NCBI RefSeq assembly: GCF_003590645.1
Contig: NZ_CP031834.1
Span: 1,612,501 to 1,676,500 of the forward strand
DNA from: Mesorhizobium sp. DCY119
Lineage (GTDB): Bacteria > Pseudomonadota > Alphaproteobacteria > Rhizobiales > Rhizobiaceae
Direction: 5' to 3'
Length of the DNA stretch: 64,000 nucleotides
In this document: one piece after another, positions 34,347 to 42,522 of the stretch
Layout of the letters: each line of letters opens with the position of its first letter
How positions within the stretch are numbered: position 1 is the stretch's first letter
Made by a program: the position numbers and the translations under genes
The notes under the pieces: generated by a model
Databases searched by the model: none
What the model saw: only the letters and a program-made list of their open reading frames with translations
What the model was told of the DNA's origin: nothing

Positions 34347-35605
34347 GCGATAGGGCGTCGATCGCCGGCCGGGCCAAATGGCTCGGCGACAAGGATATTC
34401 AGCGCCTTCTGGCGGCGCTCTCGGCTGATGGCGAGGAAGCACGCATCGCCGGCGGCGCGGTGCGCAATGCGCTGCTGGGCGAGACGGTTTCCGACATCGA
34501 CATCGCCACGACCAATCGCCCGGAGGAGACGACGCGCCGCGCCGAGGCTGCCGGCTTCAAGGCCGTTCCGACCGGGGCCGAGCACGGTACGATCACCGTC
34601 ATTGCCGGCGGCAAGCCGTTCGAGGTGACGACGCTGCGCGCCGATGTCGAGACCGACGGGCGGCGCGCCAAGGTGCGCTTCGGCCGTGACTGGAAGAGCG
34701 ACGCCGAGCGGCGCGACTTCACCATCAATGCGCTCTACGCCGAAGCCGACGGCACGGTTATCGATCTCGTCGGCGGGCTTGCCGATCTCGAAAGCCGCAC
34801 CTTGCGTTTCATCGGCGATGCGGAAGCGCGCATTCGCGAAGACTATCTGCGCATCCTGCGGTTTTACCGGTTCTTCGCCTGGTACGGCTCGGGCCGGCCG
34901 GACGCCGAGGGCGTGAAGGCCAGCGCGCGGCTGAAAGACGGGCTCGACCAGCTTTCGGCGGAGCGCGTCTGGGCCGAGCTGAAAAAGCTGCTTTCTGCGC
35001 CTGACCCCTCGCGTACGCTTTTGTGGATGCGACAGGCCGGCGTTTTGACGCGTATCCTGCCCGAGAGCGAGAAATGGGGCATCGATGCCATTCACGGGCT
35101 GGTGAAGACCGAACGTGATCTGGGCTGGAAGCCCGATCCGTTGCTGCGGCTCGCGGCGATCGTGCCGCCGGATGCCGCGCGCATGGCCGGGCTGGCCGAG
35201 CGGTTGAAGTTTTCGAAGGTCGAGAGCGAACGCCTGCTGCAGTGGGCGGGCGCGCCGGCGCCGGTATCGACATGGGCTGAAGGCGCTTTTGCAAAGATGC
35301 TCTATCGTGGCGAGCCGAAAGGTTTTGCCGATCGCCTGCGTCTGGCGCTGGCTTCGGCGCGTGCCCGTGCGGTCGAGGACGACAAGGCGCTGATGGAAGC
35401 CGGCGGGTTCTCGCGATTGCTGGCTTTCGCGGAAAAGTGGGAAAGGCCGGATTTCCCGGTCAAGGGCGCGGATTTGACCGCGCTGGGTGTCACGCAAGGG
35501 CCGAAAATAGGCGATACGCTACGCGCGCTGGAAACCGCATGGGTCGATTCCGGCTTTGCGCTCGATCGCGACGCGCTGCTTAAGCGCGCCGCCGGCAGTT
35601 TTTAA
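34343..35605 (+). CDS. cca: CCA tRNA nucleotidyltransferase / polynucleotide adenylyltransferase
   Basis: 420 residues, a class II nucleotidyltransferase. The catalytic head has GGAVRNALLG and the metal-binding DIDIAT motif; RRDFTINALYAEADGTVIDL and REDYLRILRFYRFFAWYG follow. It adds or repairs the 3' CCA of tRNA, which fits the absence of tRNA genes here only by chance. It is translationally coupled to the Nudix gene. Confidence 0.95.
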   Translation: MSDRASIAGRAKWLGDKDIQRLLAALSADGEEARIAGGAVRNALLGETVSDIDIATTNRPEETTRRAEAAGFKAVPTGAEHGTITVIAGGKPFEVTTLRADVETDGRRAKVRFGRDWKSDAERRDFTINALYAEADGTVIDLVGGLADLESRTLRFIGDAEARIREDYLRILRFYRFFAWYGSGRPDAEGVKASARLKDGLDQLSAERVWAELKKLLSAPDPSRTLLWMRQAGVLTRILPESEKWGIDAIHGLVKTERDLGWKPDPLLRLAAIVPPDAARMAGLAERLKFSKVESERLLQWAGAPAPVSTWAEGAFAKMLYRGEPKGFADRLRLALASARARAVEDDKALMEAGGFSRLLAFAEKWERPDFPVKGADLTALGVTQGPKIGDTLRALETAWVDSGFALDRDALLKRAAGSF

Positions 35606-35628
35606 AACAACAAGTTAGCGGATTTCGA

Positions 35629-35814
35629 TCAGGCCGCGTCGCGGACTTTTTCGATCCGTGAGCGGATCGCTTCGATCATGGTTTCGCGAATGATCGTTTC
35701 GCCATGGGTTTCGCGCATATGCTCGACTGCGCGGCGCATCACTTCGGCTTCTTCCTCATGCTTCGTATGCCAGTCGCAGCCGGGAACAAGCGATCCGCAT
35801 TGAAATTCCTTCAT
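35629..35814 (-). CDS. DUF1059 small protein
   Basis: 61 residues, convergent with cca. The pattern KEFQCGSLVPGCDWHTKHEE, with two Cys and a His, is typical of DUF1059, a family of possible small metal-binding proteins of unknown function. A GGAGGA site lies just upstream of the ATG. Confidence 0.85.
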   Translation of the reverse strand: MKEFQCGSLVPGCDWHTKHEEEAEVMRRAVEHMRETHGETIIRETMIEAIRSRIEKVRDAA

Positions 35815-35924
35815 TGGTTTTCCTCCTAATCCTCGCTCTTGGTGGCGGACAGGATGATAACACGGAATGGGGCAATAAGTTGCGTCTGCCGGCCTGGATC
35901 AACTCATTCTGATCAAGGCTTGTT

Positions 35925-36863
35925 TCAGTTCAACGAAACGGCATTCGAACGGGCCAGCCAATCGCTGACGAGCTTGGCGTCTTCGTCGCCGAGACCATGG
36001 TCGGCCTTGATCATATGTGCGTCGATGCGCGCGCCGTGATCCTTCAGCATCGCTTCGAGGGCGGGTGCGAAGGGCGAATAGGTCACGTCGGCCTGACCGG
36101 CGACGACGAGATAACGGACGCTGGACAGATCGACCGCCGGAATTTTTTCCAGCACCGACATTGGCCGCAGCAGCACGGCGCGCTCAACGAGGCCGGGGTG
36201 AAGCAGGGTCAATGCGGCCAGCAGATTGGCGCCGTTGGAATAGCCGACGAAGGTGGTGTGATCGAGATCGAGCATCTTCTTCTTGACGGCGTCCTGCAGG
36301 AAACCAGCAAAGGCGTTTGCCTCCGAGCGGATGTCGCGCTGGTCGAATCGGGTCGGCGTCAGGCGGGCGTACCAGCGCTTGCTGCCATCCTGTACGACGC
36401 GGCCGCGCACGCCCATCAGCACCGAACGCGGGGCGATGCGGGAGGCGAGCGCCATCATCGTCGTCTCGTCGCCGCCCGAGCCGTGAAGGAGCACAAGCGT
36501 TTCGGCAGTGGCCTTTTCCGGCCGCTTGACGAGGACGGTAAAATTCTTCGCGCGGATGATGGACGACGAGGCGGCGGCCGGCGGAACGGCTGCGTTGATT
36601 TCAGGAGCGTGCGAATCCTGTTCGATCATGGCCTTCACTGGCTCGGCTTTAAGGCTTTTCACGGGCGTCTCGACCGACAGGTCCGGGCAGCGCGCCGCAG
36701 CCGCACTTGCGGGTTTCGGTGATTCCTTACTGCTGTTGGAAGCCGCCATTTTTGCCTGCGAACCATTGCGCTCGCAATCAGATAGATCGCGCGCGCCGGC
36801 TGCGCCAGCAAAACCGAGGACAAGAATAAGCGCCATCGCGCCGAGGAGAGACTGCTTGATCAT
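35925..36863 (-). CDS. Secreted alpha/beta hydrolase, phospholipase/carboxylesterase family
   Basis: 312 residues with an N-terminal signal peptide (LLGAMALILVLGFAGAAGA, cleavage near 24). A low-complexity Ser/Ala/Pro stretch follows (about 35-100), then the hydrolase domain. The oxyanion region LLHGSGGDE, nucleophile GYSNGAN and late motifs VAGQADVTYSPFAP (Asp) and KADHGLGDED (His) complete the catalytic triad. Related cytoplasmic enzymes are broad esterases. The secreted form and long linker are slightly unusual. Substrate unknown. Confidence 0.85.
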   Translation of the reverse strand: MIKQSLLGAMALILVLGFAGAAGARDLSDCERNGSQAKMAASNSSKESPKPASAAAARCPDLSVETPVKSLKAEPVKAMIEQDSHAPEINAAVPPAAASSSIIRAKNFTVLVKRPEKATAETLVLLHGSGGDETTMMALASRIAPRSVLMGVRGRVVQDGSKRWYARLTPTRFDQRDIRSEANAFAGFLQDAVKKKMLDLDHTTFVGYSNGANLLAALTLLHPGLVERAVLLRPMSVLEKIPAVDLSSVRYLVVAGQADVTYSPFAPALEAMLKDHGARIDAHMIKADHGLGDEDAKLVSDWLARSNAVSLN

Positions 36864-37258
36864 GGACGGACACTGTCAGCTAAAAGTTAACTAAAATTCT
36901 AGAGCCTGATCCATCACAAGAGATTCCGGATCGTGCTCTATCGTCTTGTTTCGCCACGATCTTTCCGGGAGCCGGGTTCCGGCTGCCGATCATGGTTTAG
37001 CGCGTTTCGCGGGAGGCCCAACCCCACCGCATTTCATGTGTCATGCGTAGATTCTAAGTGTTACAGCGTCCTTTGCGCGTCCGACTGGACGCGCGGCGCT
37101 GTAAGCAGGGCGGCGCGTTTTCACGCTCGCCCCAGCTTCATTCAAGTCCTAATCAGAATATTTTCGTTTGTCACCACGCAATCTTACAGGTGGTAACAAT
37201 CCGGCATAAGTGTCGCTTTCAGGTCACATTGCCTATAAGCGACATGCTACGGGCGAGG
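36864..37258. other. Intergenic region with repeat hairpin, no gene seen
   Basis: About 395 bases between the hydrolase start and the hemF stop. It contains the palindromic repeat at 37061-37104 and a second 8-bp stem (TGTCGCTT 37211-37218 with AAGCGACA 37237-37244) that may end hemF transcription. Short ORFs here have no ribosome sites or recognisable homology. Confidence 0.5.
37061..37104. repeat. Palindromic repeat, type C (copy 1)
   Basis: The stem TTACAGCG...CGCTGTAA encloses an inner stem GCGCGTCC/GGACGCGC. The core 37067-37098 matches, on the opposite strand, 50063-50094 with only a few changes. Such hairpins are repetitive intergenic elements in Rhizobiales. Confidence 0.75.
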
Positions 37259-38173
37259 TCACGGCCACTTCACCTCGGGCGGCATGCTCGACAGGATCGA
37301 GTTGACGTTGCCGCCGGTCTTCAGGCCGAAGATGGTGCCGCGGTCGTAGAGCAGGTTGAACTCGACATAGCGGCCGCGGCGAATCAGTTGCTCCTCGCGG
37401 TCGCCATCGGTCCAGTTCAGGCCGAAATTCTTGCGCACCAGATGCTGGTAGACGACGAGGAAGGAGCGGCCGACGTCCTGCACGAAGCGGAAATCGGCTT
37501 CCCAGCCGCCTTTTTCCTGCGGCGACTGCAGGTAGTCGAAGAAGATGCCGCCGACGCCGCGCGCCTCATTGCGGTGGGGCAGATAAAAATACTCGTCGCA
37601 CCAGGCCTTGTAGCGGTCGTAGTCGGCGATCGCGGCATGCTTGCCGCAGGCGAACTGCATCGTCTTGTGGAAGGCGAGTGTATCAGGGTCTTCCTGCGTG
37701 CGACGCTTGTCGAGCACGGGGGTGAGATCGGCGCCGCCGCCGAACCATTGGCGCGAGGTCACGACCATGCGCGTGTTCATGTGCACGGCGGGCACGTTCG
37801 GGTTCCAGGGATGGGCGATCAGCGAGATGCCGCTTGCCCAGAAACTGGGATCTTCCTCGGCGCCGGGCATCTGCTTGCGGAATTCGGGAGAGAATTCGCC
37901 ATGGACGGTGGAGGTGTGGACGCCGACTTTTTCGAAGACGCGGCCATGCATCATCGACATGATGCCGCCACCGCCCTTGCCTTCTTCGCGCTGCCAGGGG
38001 GTCTTTTCGAAACGGCCCGGCGACCACGAGGCCTGCGGGCCGGTGAGATCGTCCTCGATCTGCTCGAAGCCGGCACAGATGCGGTCGCGCAGTTCCTCGA
38101 ACCAGGCGCGCGCGCGTTCCTTCTTGCCTTCGATATCCGCAGGCAATCCCACCGGTATTTCAGCTCGCTCCAT
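37259..38173 (-). CDS. hemF: Oxygen-dependent coproporphyrinogen III oxidase
   Basis: 304 residues, the normal length. It converts coproporphyrinogen III to protoporphyrinogen IX using O2. Diagnostic stretches include [40 protein letters not shown] and the C-terminal [20 protein letters not shown]. The start [12 protein letters not shown] was chosen; a further in-frame ATG at 38212 is possible. An FNR/FixK-like box lies about 100 bases upstream. Confidence 0.96.
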   Translation of the reverse strand: MERAEIPVGLPADIEGKKERARAWFEELRDRICAGFEQIEDDLTGPQASWSPGRFEKTPWQREEGKGGGGIMSMMHGRVFEKVGVHTSTVHGEFSPEFRKQMPGAEEDPSFWASGISLIAHPWNPNVPAVHMNTRMVVTSRQWFGGGADLTPVLDKRRTQEDPDTLAFHKTMQFACGKHAAIADYDRYKAWCDEYFYLPHRNEARGVGGIFFDYLQSPQEKGGWEADFRFVQDVGRSFLVVYQHLVRKNFGLNWTDGDREEQLIRRGRYVEFNLLYDRGTIFGLKTGGNVNSILSSMPPEVKWP

Positions 38174-38271
38174 AGGCACTCGTCTCCACTCACTGCCTTG
38201 CAGGCCTGCCATCCCGTGAATGGCGCCTGCGAAAATGACTCGTCTTTTCCCGCGCGATCCCTAATCTGTAA

Positions 38272-38285
38272 TTGATCAGGGTCAA
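38272..38285. promoter_or_regulatory. FNR/FixK-like box between hemF and the 38296 ORF
   Basis: TTGATCAGGGTCAA differs by one base from the palindromic TTGAT-N4-ATCAA consensus of Fnr/FixK/Dnr proteins. Its centre would place a class II activated start on the minus strand about 64 bases upstream of the hemF start codon. For the plus-strand ORF it would fall inside the coding region. Assignment to hemF is inference. Confidence 0.5.
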
Positions 38286-38295
38286 GGAGTTAGTC

Positions 38296-38553
38296 GTGCG
38301 TACCCCGACGAGACCGCCGCTCGATGGTCTGAAAAGAAGGCTCGATCAAAGCCGGGCTGAGCGTGAGCGCACGCCGCGCGACGGCTTTTTGCGCGAGACC
38401 TTCGTGTTGCCCCGTCCGGACGCTCGCGCCAAGGCGCAGGAGTGGTTCGAACGCTGGCCGAAGCAGGCCTACTGGACAACGATCGAAAGCTGGTTCGAGC
38501 GACCGGGCGATGTCATCGAATTCACCATCCGGCGTCTGCCGACTTCCGACTAG
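38296..38553 (+). CDS. Small hypothetical protein
   Basis: 85 residues from GTG, chosen because AAGGAG (38284-38289) lies six bases upstream; an in-frame ATG at 38272 would sit in front of that site. The N-terminus is basic (RTPTRPPLDGLKRRLDQSRA) and the C-terminal half is Trp-rich (EWFERWPKQAYWTTIESWFE). No family is recognised. It is convergent with soxR and divergent from hemF. Confidence 0.65.
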   Translation: MRTPTRPPLDGLKRRLDQSRAERERTPRDGFLRETFVLPRPDARAKAQEWFERWPKQAYWTTIESWFERPGDVIEFTIRRLPTSD

Positions 38554-38587
38554 ACTGTGTTGAGATTCAGGCGGGCGGTAGCCAAGT

Positions 38588-39061
38588 TCAGAGCTTTCCG
38601 CATTCGCGGCTGGATTTTCGATGCGATGCGGTCAGAAGCAGGCGCGGGCCGGGTCCATCTTCGCTGAGATGGTCGTCGGCATTGTGCAAGGGGCAGCGGT
38701 CGATCGACATGCAGCCGCAGCCGATGCAGTTGGTCAGCCCGTTGCGCAATTTCTGCAACTGAAGAATGCGCTGGTCGAGATCAGCGGCCCAGCCTTCCGA
38801 AAGCACGCGCCAGTCCTCCCGTGTCGGCGTCCTTCCGTCCGGCAATGCGGCAAGGGCGGCGGAAATGTCGGCCAGCGAAATGCCGACCTCCTGCGCGACC
38901 TTGATGACGGCGACTCGGCGCAGCACGTCCTGGCCGTAGCGCCGCTGGTTGCCGCCGGTGCGGTGGCTTTTGATCAGGCCCTTCGTCTCATAGAAATGAA
39001 GCGCTGAAACCGCGATGCCGCTGCGATGCGCCACCTCGCCGACCGATAATTCCCTGCCCAT
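38588..39061 (-). CDS. soxR: Redox-sensitive transcriptional activator SoxR
   Basis: 157 residues of the MerR family. The N-terminal HTH is SVGEVAHRSGIAVSALHFYE. A [2Fe-2S] cluster is bound by Cys112, Cys115, Cys117 and Cys123 (CIGCGCMSIDRC), the diagnostic C-X2-C-X-C-X5-C of SoxR. It is activated by redox-cycling compounds. The start MGRELSVGEVA was chosen over an ATG eight codons earlier. A perfect soxbox-like dyad lies immediately upstream. Outside enterics SoxR often controls few genes, usually efflux or reductase genes; none is adjacent here. Confidence 0.95.
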   Translation of the reverse strand: MGRELSVGEVAHRSGIAVSALHFYETKGLIKSHRTGGNQRRYGQDVLRRVAVIKVAQEVGISLADISAALAALPDGRTPTREDWRVLSEGWAADLDQRILQLQKLRNGLTNCIGCGCMSIDRCPLHNADDHLSEDGPGPRLLLTASHRKSSRECGKL

Positions 39062-39078
39062 GTCCGACTTTCCGCTTG

Positions 39079-39098
39079 ACCTCAACTAATGTTGAGGT
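39079..39098. promoter_or_regulatory. SoxR operator (soxbox)
   Basis: ACCTCAAC-TAAT-GTTGAGGT is a perfect 8-bp dyad 18 bases upstream of soxR, close to the known CCTCAAGNNNNNNCTTGAGG-type soxbox. TTGACC at 39077-39082 could be a -35 for a plus-strand transcript, but no good gene starts there, so autoregulation is the simplest reading. Confidence 0.8.
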
Positions 39099-39231
39099 TG
39101 TAGCAAGATATCCTTCAGGACGCAAATCGAAGGATGAGATGATGTTCACACGGCTGAGAATCGGTGGGTCGGTCAGGGTCCGGGGGCGCAAGATCGCAAG
39201 CTGGGCGATCGTGGCCGGCGTGGAGGATGTT

Positions 39232-39699
39232 TCAGCCGAGTTGCCGGATCGCTTCGCCCGCAGCCATCGCGGCACTCAGCGCGAGATTGAGGCTGCGGCC
39301 GCCGCCCTTCATCGGAATGAGGAGCCGCGCGTCGGCGGTCTCATGCACGTCTTCTGGTACGCCCGCCGATTCGCGGCCAAACAATATTACGTCGCCATCA
39401 GCGTAGCGAAATTGCGTGTAGGGCAGGGCGGCTTTGGTCGAGAAAAGAACGAGGCGGCGGCCCTCAGACTTTCGCCACGCCTCAAAAGCCGTGAAATCGA
39501 CATGGCGCGTCAGGGAGGCCATTTCGAGATAATCCATGCCGGCTCGTCTCAGGTTCCGGTCGGAAAGATCGAAGCCGGCTGGCTCGATGATATCCACGGC
39601 GATGCCAAGGCAGGCGGCCATGCGCAGGATGGTGCCGGTGTTGCCGGCGATGTCGGGCTGGTAGAGGGCGATGCGGATGCCGTCGGCCAATATCTTCAC
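39232..39699 (-). CDS. trmL: tRNA (cytidine/uridine-34-2'-O)-methyltransferase
   Basis: 155 residues, a minimal SPOUT methyltransferase. The signatures are IALYQPDIAGNTGTILRMAA, GRESAGVPEDV and the knotted C-terminus IPMKGGGRSLNLALSAA. It 2'-O-methylates the wobble base of tRNA-Leu isoacceptors. The first codon appears to be GTG (KILADGIRIALY); no strong ribosome site is visible. Confidence 0.93.
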   Translation of the reverse strand: MKILADGIRIALYQPDIAGNTGTILRMAACLGIAVDIIEPAGFDLSDRNLRRAGMDYLEMASLTRHVDFTAFEAWRKSEGRRLVLFSTKAALPYTQFRYADGDVILFGRESAGVPEDVHETADARLLIPMKGGGRSLNLALSAAMAAGEAIRQLG

Positions 39700-39826
39700 T
39701 CGCTAATGTGTTGCGTTACAGCCACAGGCGCCGCAAGGTTGCGACAATTTGGCAGTTACGCGTGGTCTTGCGCGCCGAATGCGGTTATAGAGCCGTCATT
39801 GTCAACTCGAACCGACGGAGGCAGTC

Positions 39827-39874
39827 ATGACTATGCGTGTATTCTTGCTCCCGGCCCATGCTGCACGACGCTGA
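39827..39874 (+). CDS. Candidate leader peptide 1
   Basis: The 15-codon ORF MTMRVFLLPAHAARR has a strong GGAGG site at about 39817-39821. It is followed by a possible stem-loop. It is far too short for gene callers and its expression is unproven. The good ribosome site and the similar second peptide downstream are the reasons to keep it. Confidence 0.5.
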   Translation: MTMRVFLLPAHAARR

Positions 39875-39942
39875 CGGCGGTTTTCGGTTCGAAGCTTTCC
39901 TTTGACATTCTAAAGCACCAGTAACTCCATCTCCGCGTATTC

Positions 39943-39984
39943 GTGCGCGTGTCTTTGCTCCCGATCCACGGCCTCTGGGCGTGA
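39943..39984 (+). CDS. Candidate leader peptide 2
   Basis: A 13-codon ORF from GTG, MRVSLLPIHGLWA, is similar to leader peptide 1 over its first nine residues. No clear ribosome site precedes it, so it may be a decayed duplicate or a chance resemblance. Confidence 0.3.
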   Translation: MRVSLLPIHGLWA

Positions 39985-40079
39985 TGTCGGCCTGGGTTTG
40001 GCGCTTTAACTCTGACATTTCGAAGCTTCAGGACTCGATTCCCGCCGGAACTCTTTTCCGTTTTCAAAGGAATCCGACG

Positions 40080-40526
40080 ATGTCTTTTTCATTCAGGGGA
40101 CGAAAATCCCCACCCGAACCAGCCCCTTTGTCGCGGCAGCCGAACGGTCGCGTGAGCCTGTCCGAACGCAAGCTGTCGGCCTGGGCGATGGTCATGGGCG
40201 TGCGGCTGCCGTCCGACTACCCCGAGAGCCGGATGCGGCGTCGCGGCGGTTTGCCCGATGTCGACTTTTCGGGTGCAAGCCCCGATCCGGGCTACCGCTC
40301 GCCATTGCAAAGGCTGAGCGATCGCATTGCTTCGGCGTTGCGGTCTCTCAGGGACTGGCGGGCTCCTGCCACGACCGTGGCAGGAGCGATCGCCGAAGAT
40401 ATCGGCGAATCCGCGCGGACACCCTACATTGAGGAGAACGGGCCTGCCCTGGCGGGCAAGCCCGATCAAGCCGGTGAGGAGACGCCCGAATATGATGGCG
40501 GTGAATCGGTTCGCCGCGCTGCATGA
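40080..40526 (+). CDS. Hypothetical protein preceding the ABC exporters
   Basis: 148 residues from ATG behind AAAGGAA. Basic N-terminus (SFSFRGRKSPPEP), then SLSERKLSAWAMVMGVRLPS and an acidic C-terminus. No membrane helix, signal peptide or recognised domain. The gap of about 120 bases to the first ABC gene leaves cotranscription open. Confidence 0.6.
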   Translation: MSFSFRGRKSPPEPAPLSRQPNGRVSLSERKLSAWAMVMGVRLPSDYPESRMRRRGGLPDVDFSGASPDPGYRSPLQRLSDRIASALRSLRDWRAPATTVAGAIAEDIGESARTPYIEENGPALAGKPDQAGEETPEYDGGESVRRAA

Positions 40527-40647
40527 CGCAACGCTGTAACATGATCGCGGATTGATTCCGGGGCATGTTACAAGTTGTTGCTTTTACGAACGATTTGCCC
40601 GAACGGCGCGCCGCTTTTCGGGAAAGGCACCAAACAGAGAATGAACG

Positions 40648-42522
40648 ATGTTTCGCTGGTTTGAAAAAAGGTTAGATCCGTTTCCCGCTGCGGAGCCGGT
40701 CGAGCCGCCCAAGACGCTGGTGGCCTTCTGCCTCCATTACACCAAGGGATCGTGGCCCTTCATTGCCGTCTCGGCTGTTCTGACGGCGCTGGTCGCGTTG
40801 GCCGAAGTGTGGATGTTCGGCTTCCTCGGCTCGATCGTCGACTGGCTGTCGGCACAGAATCGCGAGACGTTCCTCCAGACCGAGGGCTGGAAGCTGGCGG
40901 CGATGGCTTTCGTCGTGCTGTTTCTGTTGCCGGGCACGGTGTTCATCAATTCGATGGTCAACCAGCAGACGCTGATGGGCAACTATCCCATGCGCATCCG
41001 CTGGCAGGTGCATCGCTACCTGCTCAAGCAGTCGATGACCTTCTATCAGGACGAGTTCGCCGGCCGCATCGCCACCAAGCTGATGCAGACCGCGCTCGCC
41101 GTGCGCGAATGCGTGATCAAGCTGGTCGACGTGCTGAACTATGTCATCGTCTATTTCCTCGGCATGCTGGCCATCGTCGGATCGGCCGACTGGCGGCTGG
41201 CTGCGCCGCTGGCAATCTGGCTCGTCTGCTACGTCATCCTGCTGCGCTATTTCATACCCCGGCTCGGCAAGGTGGCCGAAGAGCAGGCTGATGCGCGTTC
41301 AGTAATGACGGGACGCGTCGTCGACAGCTACACCAATATCCAGACGGTGAAGCTGTTTTCGCACAGCCGGCGTGAAGCCTCCTTTGCGCGCGAGGGCATG
41401 TCGAGCTTCCTCGAGACGGTCTACCGCTCGATGCGGCTGGTCACCGGGCTTTATGGCGTTCTCTACGTCCTCAACTCGATCCTGCTCACTGCCGTCACAG
41501 CACTGTCCATCTGGCTGTGGCTCGGCGAGGCCGTGTCGATCGGCGCGGTCGCCGTCGTCATCGGGCTGGTGCTGCGGCTGTGGGGCATGTCGCAATGGAT
41601 CATGTGGGAAGTGTCTGGCCTGTTCGAGAATATCGGCACGGTGCAGGACGGCATCGGCTCGATTTCGATGCCGCGGCTTGTCGAGGACAAGCCCGGTGCG
41701 AAGGAGATCGTCGTCAGCAAGGGCGAGATCGCGTTCGAGAATATCGGCTTCCATTATGGCAAGGGCAAAGGGGTCATCGAGCATCTTTCGCTGACGATCA
41801 GGCCGGGCGAGAAGGTCGGTCTGGTCGGGCGCTCGGGTGCGGGCAAGTCGACGCTGGTGAACCTTTTGCTGCGCTTCTACGATCTGGAAAGCGGACGCAT
41901 CCTTGTCGACGGCCAGGACATCTCGGCCGTGGCGCAGGATTCGCTGCGCGCCGAGATCGGCATGGTCACGCAGGATACGTCGCTGCTGCATCGCTCGGTG
42001 CGCGACAATATTCTCTATGGCCGTCCCGACGCCGACGACGAGATGATGGTGGAAGCGGCGCGGCGCGCCTCGGCTGCCGAATTCATCGCCGGGCTTTCCG
42101 ATCCGAAGGGCCGCAAGGGCTATGACGCCCACGTCGGCGAACGCGGCGTGAAATTGTCGGGCGGCCAAAGGCAACGCATCGCCATTGCCCGCGTTATGCT
42201 GAAGGACGCGCCGATCCTCATTCTCGACGAGGCGACGTCTGCGCTCGATTCCGAGGTCGAAGCGGCAATCCAGGAAAACCTCTACCGGCTGATGGAGGGC
42301 AAGACAGTGATCGCGATCGCCCACCGGCTTTCCACCATCGCCGCGATGGACCGGCTCGTCGTCATGGATCAGGGCCGCGTCATCGAGGAAGGCTCGCATG
42401 AGGAACTCGTCGCACGCGGCGGGCTCTATGCGCAGCTCTGGAATCGGCAATCTGGTGGCTTCCTGCCCAGCGACGAATCGGTTGAGAATGGACCCATAGG
42501 AAAGGGTCTCGCCGCCGAATGA
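40648..42522 (+). CDS. ABC half-exporter 1 (fused membrane and ATPase domains)
   Basis: 624 residues. A type IV (MsbA/LmrA-like) membrane domain of six helices occupies about 25-330. In the nucleotide-binding domain, Walker A is GRSGAGKST (about 393-401), the signature is LSGGQRQ (about 502-508), Walker B is ILILDEATSALDSE and the H-loop is IAIAHRLST. All catalytic motifs are intact. It overlaps the next ABC gene by four bases (ATGA). Substrate unknown; the family exports lipids, drugs or peptides. Confidence 0.92.
   Translation: MFRWFEKRLDPFPAAEPVEPPKTLVAFCLHYTKGSWPFIAVSAVLTALVALAEVWMFGFLGSIVDWLSAQNRETFLQTEGWKLAAMAFVVLFLLPGTVFINSMVNQQTLMGNYPMRIRWQVHRYLLKQSMTFYQDEFAGRIATKLMQTALAVRECVIKLVDVLNYVIVYFLGMLAIVGSADWRLAAPLAIWLVCYVILLRYFIPRLGKVAEEQADARSVMTGRVVDSYTNIQTVKLFSHSRREASFAREGMSSFLETVYRSMRLVTGLYGVLYVLNSILLTAVTALSIWLWLGEAVSIGAVAVVIGLVLRLWGMSQWIMWEVSGLFENIGTVQDGIGSISMPRLVEDKPGAKEIVVSKGEIAFENIGFHYGKGKGVIEHLSLTIRPGEKVGLVGRSGAGKSTLVNLLLRFYDLESGRILVDGQDISAVAQDSLRAEIGMVTQDTSLLHRSVRDNILYGRPDADDEMMVEAARRASAAEFIAGLSDPKGRKGYDAHVGERGVKLSGGQRQRIAIARVMLKDAPILILDEATSALDSEVEAAIQENLYRLMEGKTVIAIAHRLSTIAAMDRLVVMDQGRVIEEGSHEELVARGGLYAQLWNRQSGGFLPSDESVENGPIGKGLAAE

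Larger units (their letters stand above)
39700..40079 (+). promoter_or_regulatory. Long leader region of the triple-ABC gene cluster
   Basis: 380 bases without a full-length gene, upstream of the 40080 ORF. It contains two short ORFs (39827-39874 and 39943-39984) whose peptides share MRV-x-LLP-x-H. Each is followed by a possible stem GCTTT...AAGC with TGACATT in the loop (about 39893-39916 and 40003-40025). The two blocks are offset by about 110 bases and are weakly alike at the DNA level. The layout suggests peptide-dependent regulation, but this is inference. Confidence 0.45.

Noticed and set aside
36864-37258. Possible small RNA in the gap before hemF
   Set aside because: Only repeat hairpins are visible; there is no promoter-hairpin-terminator arrangement strong enough to call an RNA gene.
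39076-39924. 282-codon plus-strand frame downstream of the soxbox
   Set aside because: It runs antisense through trmL and has shadow composition. A SoxR-controlled gene here would need a ribosome site, which is lacking.
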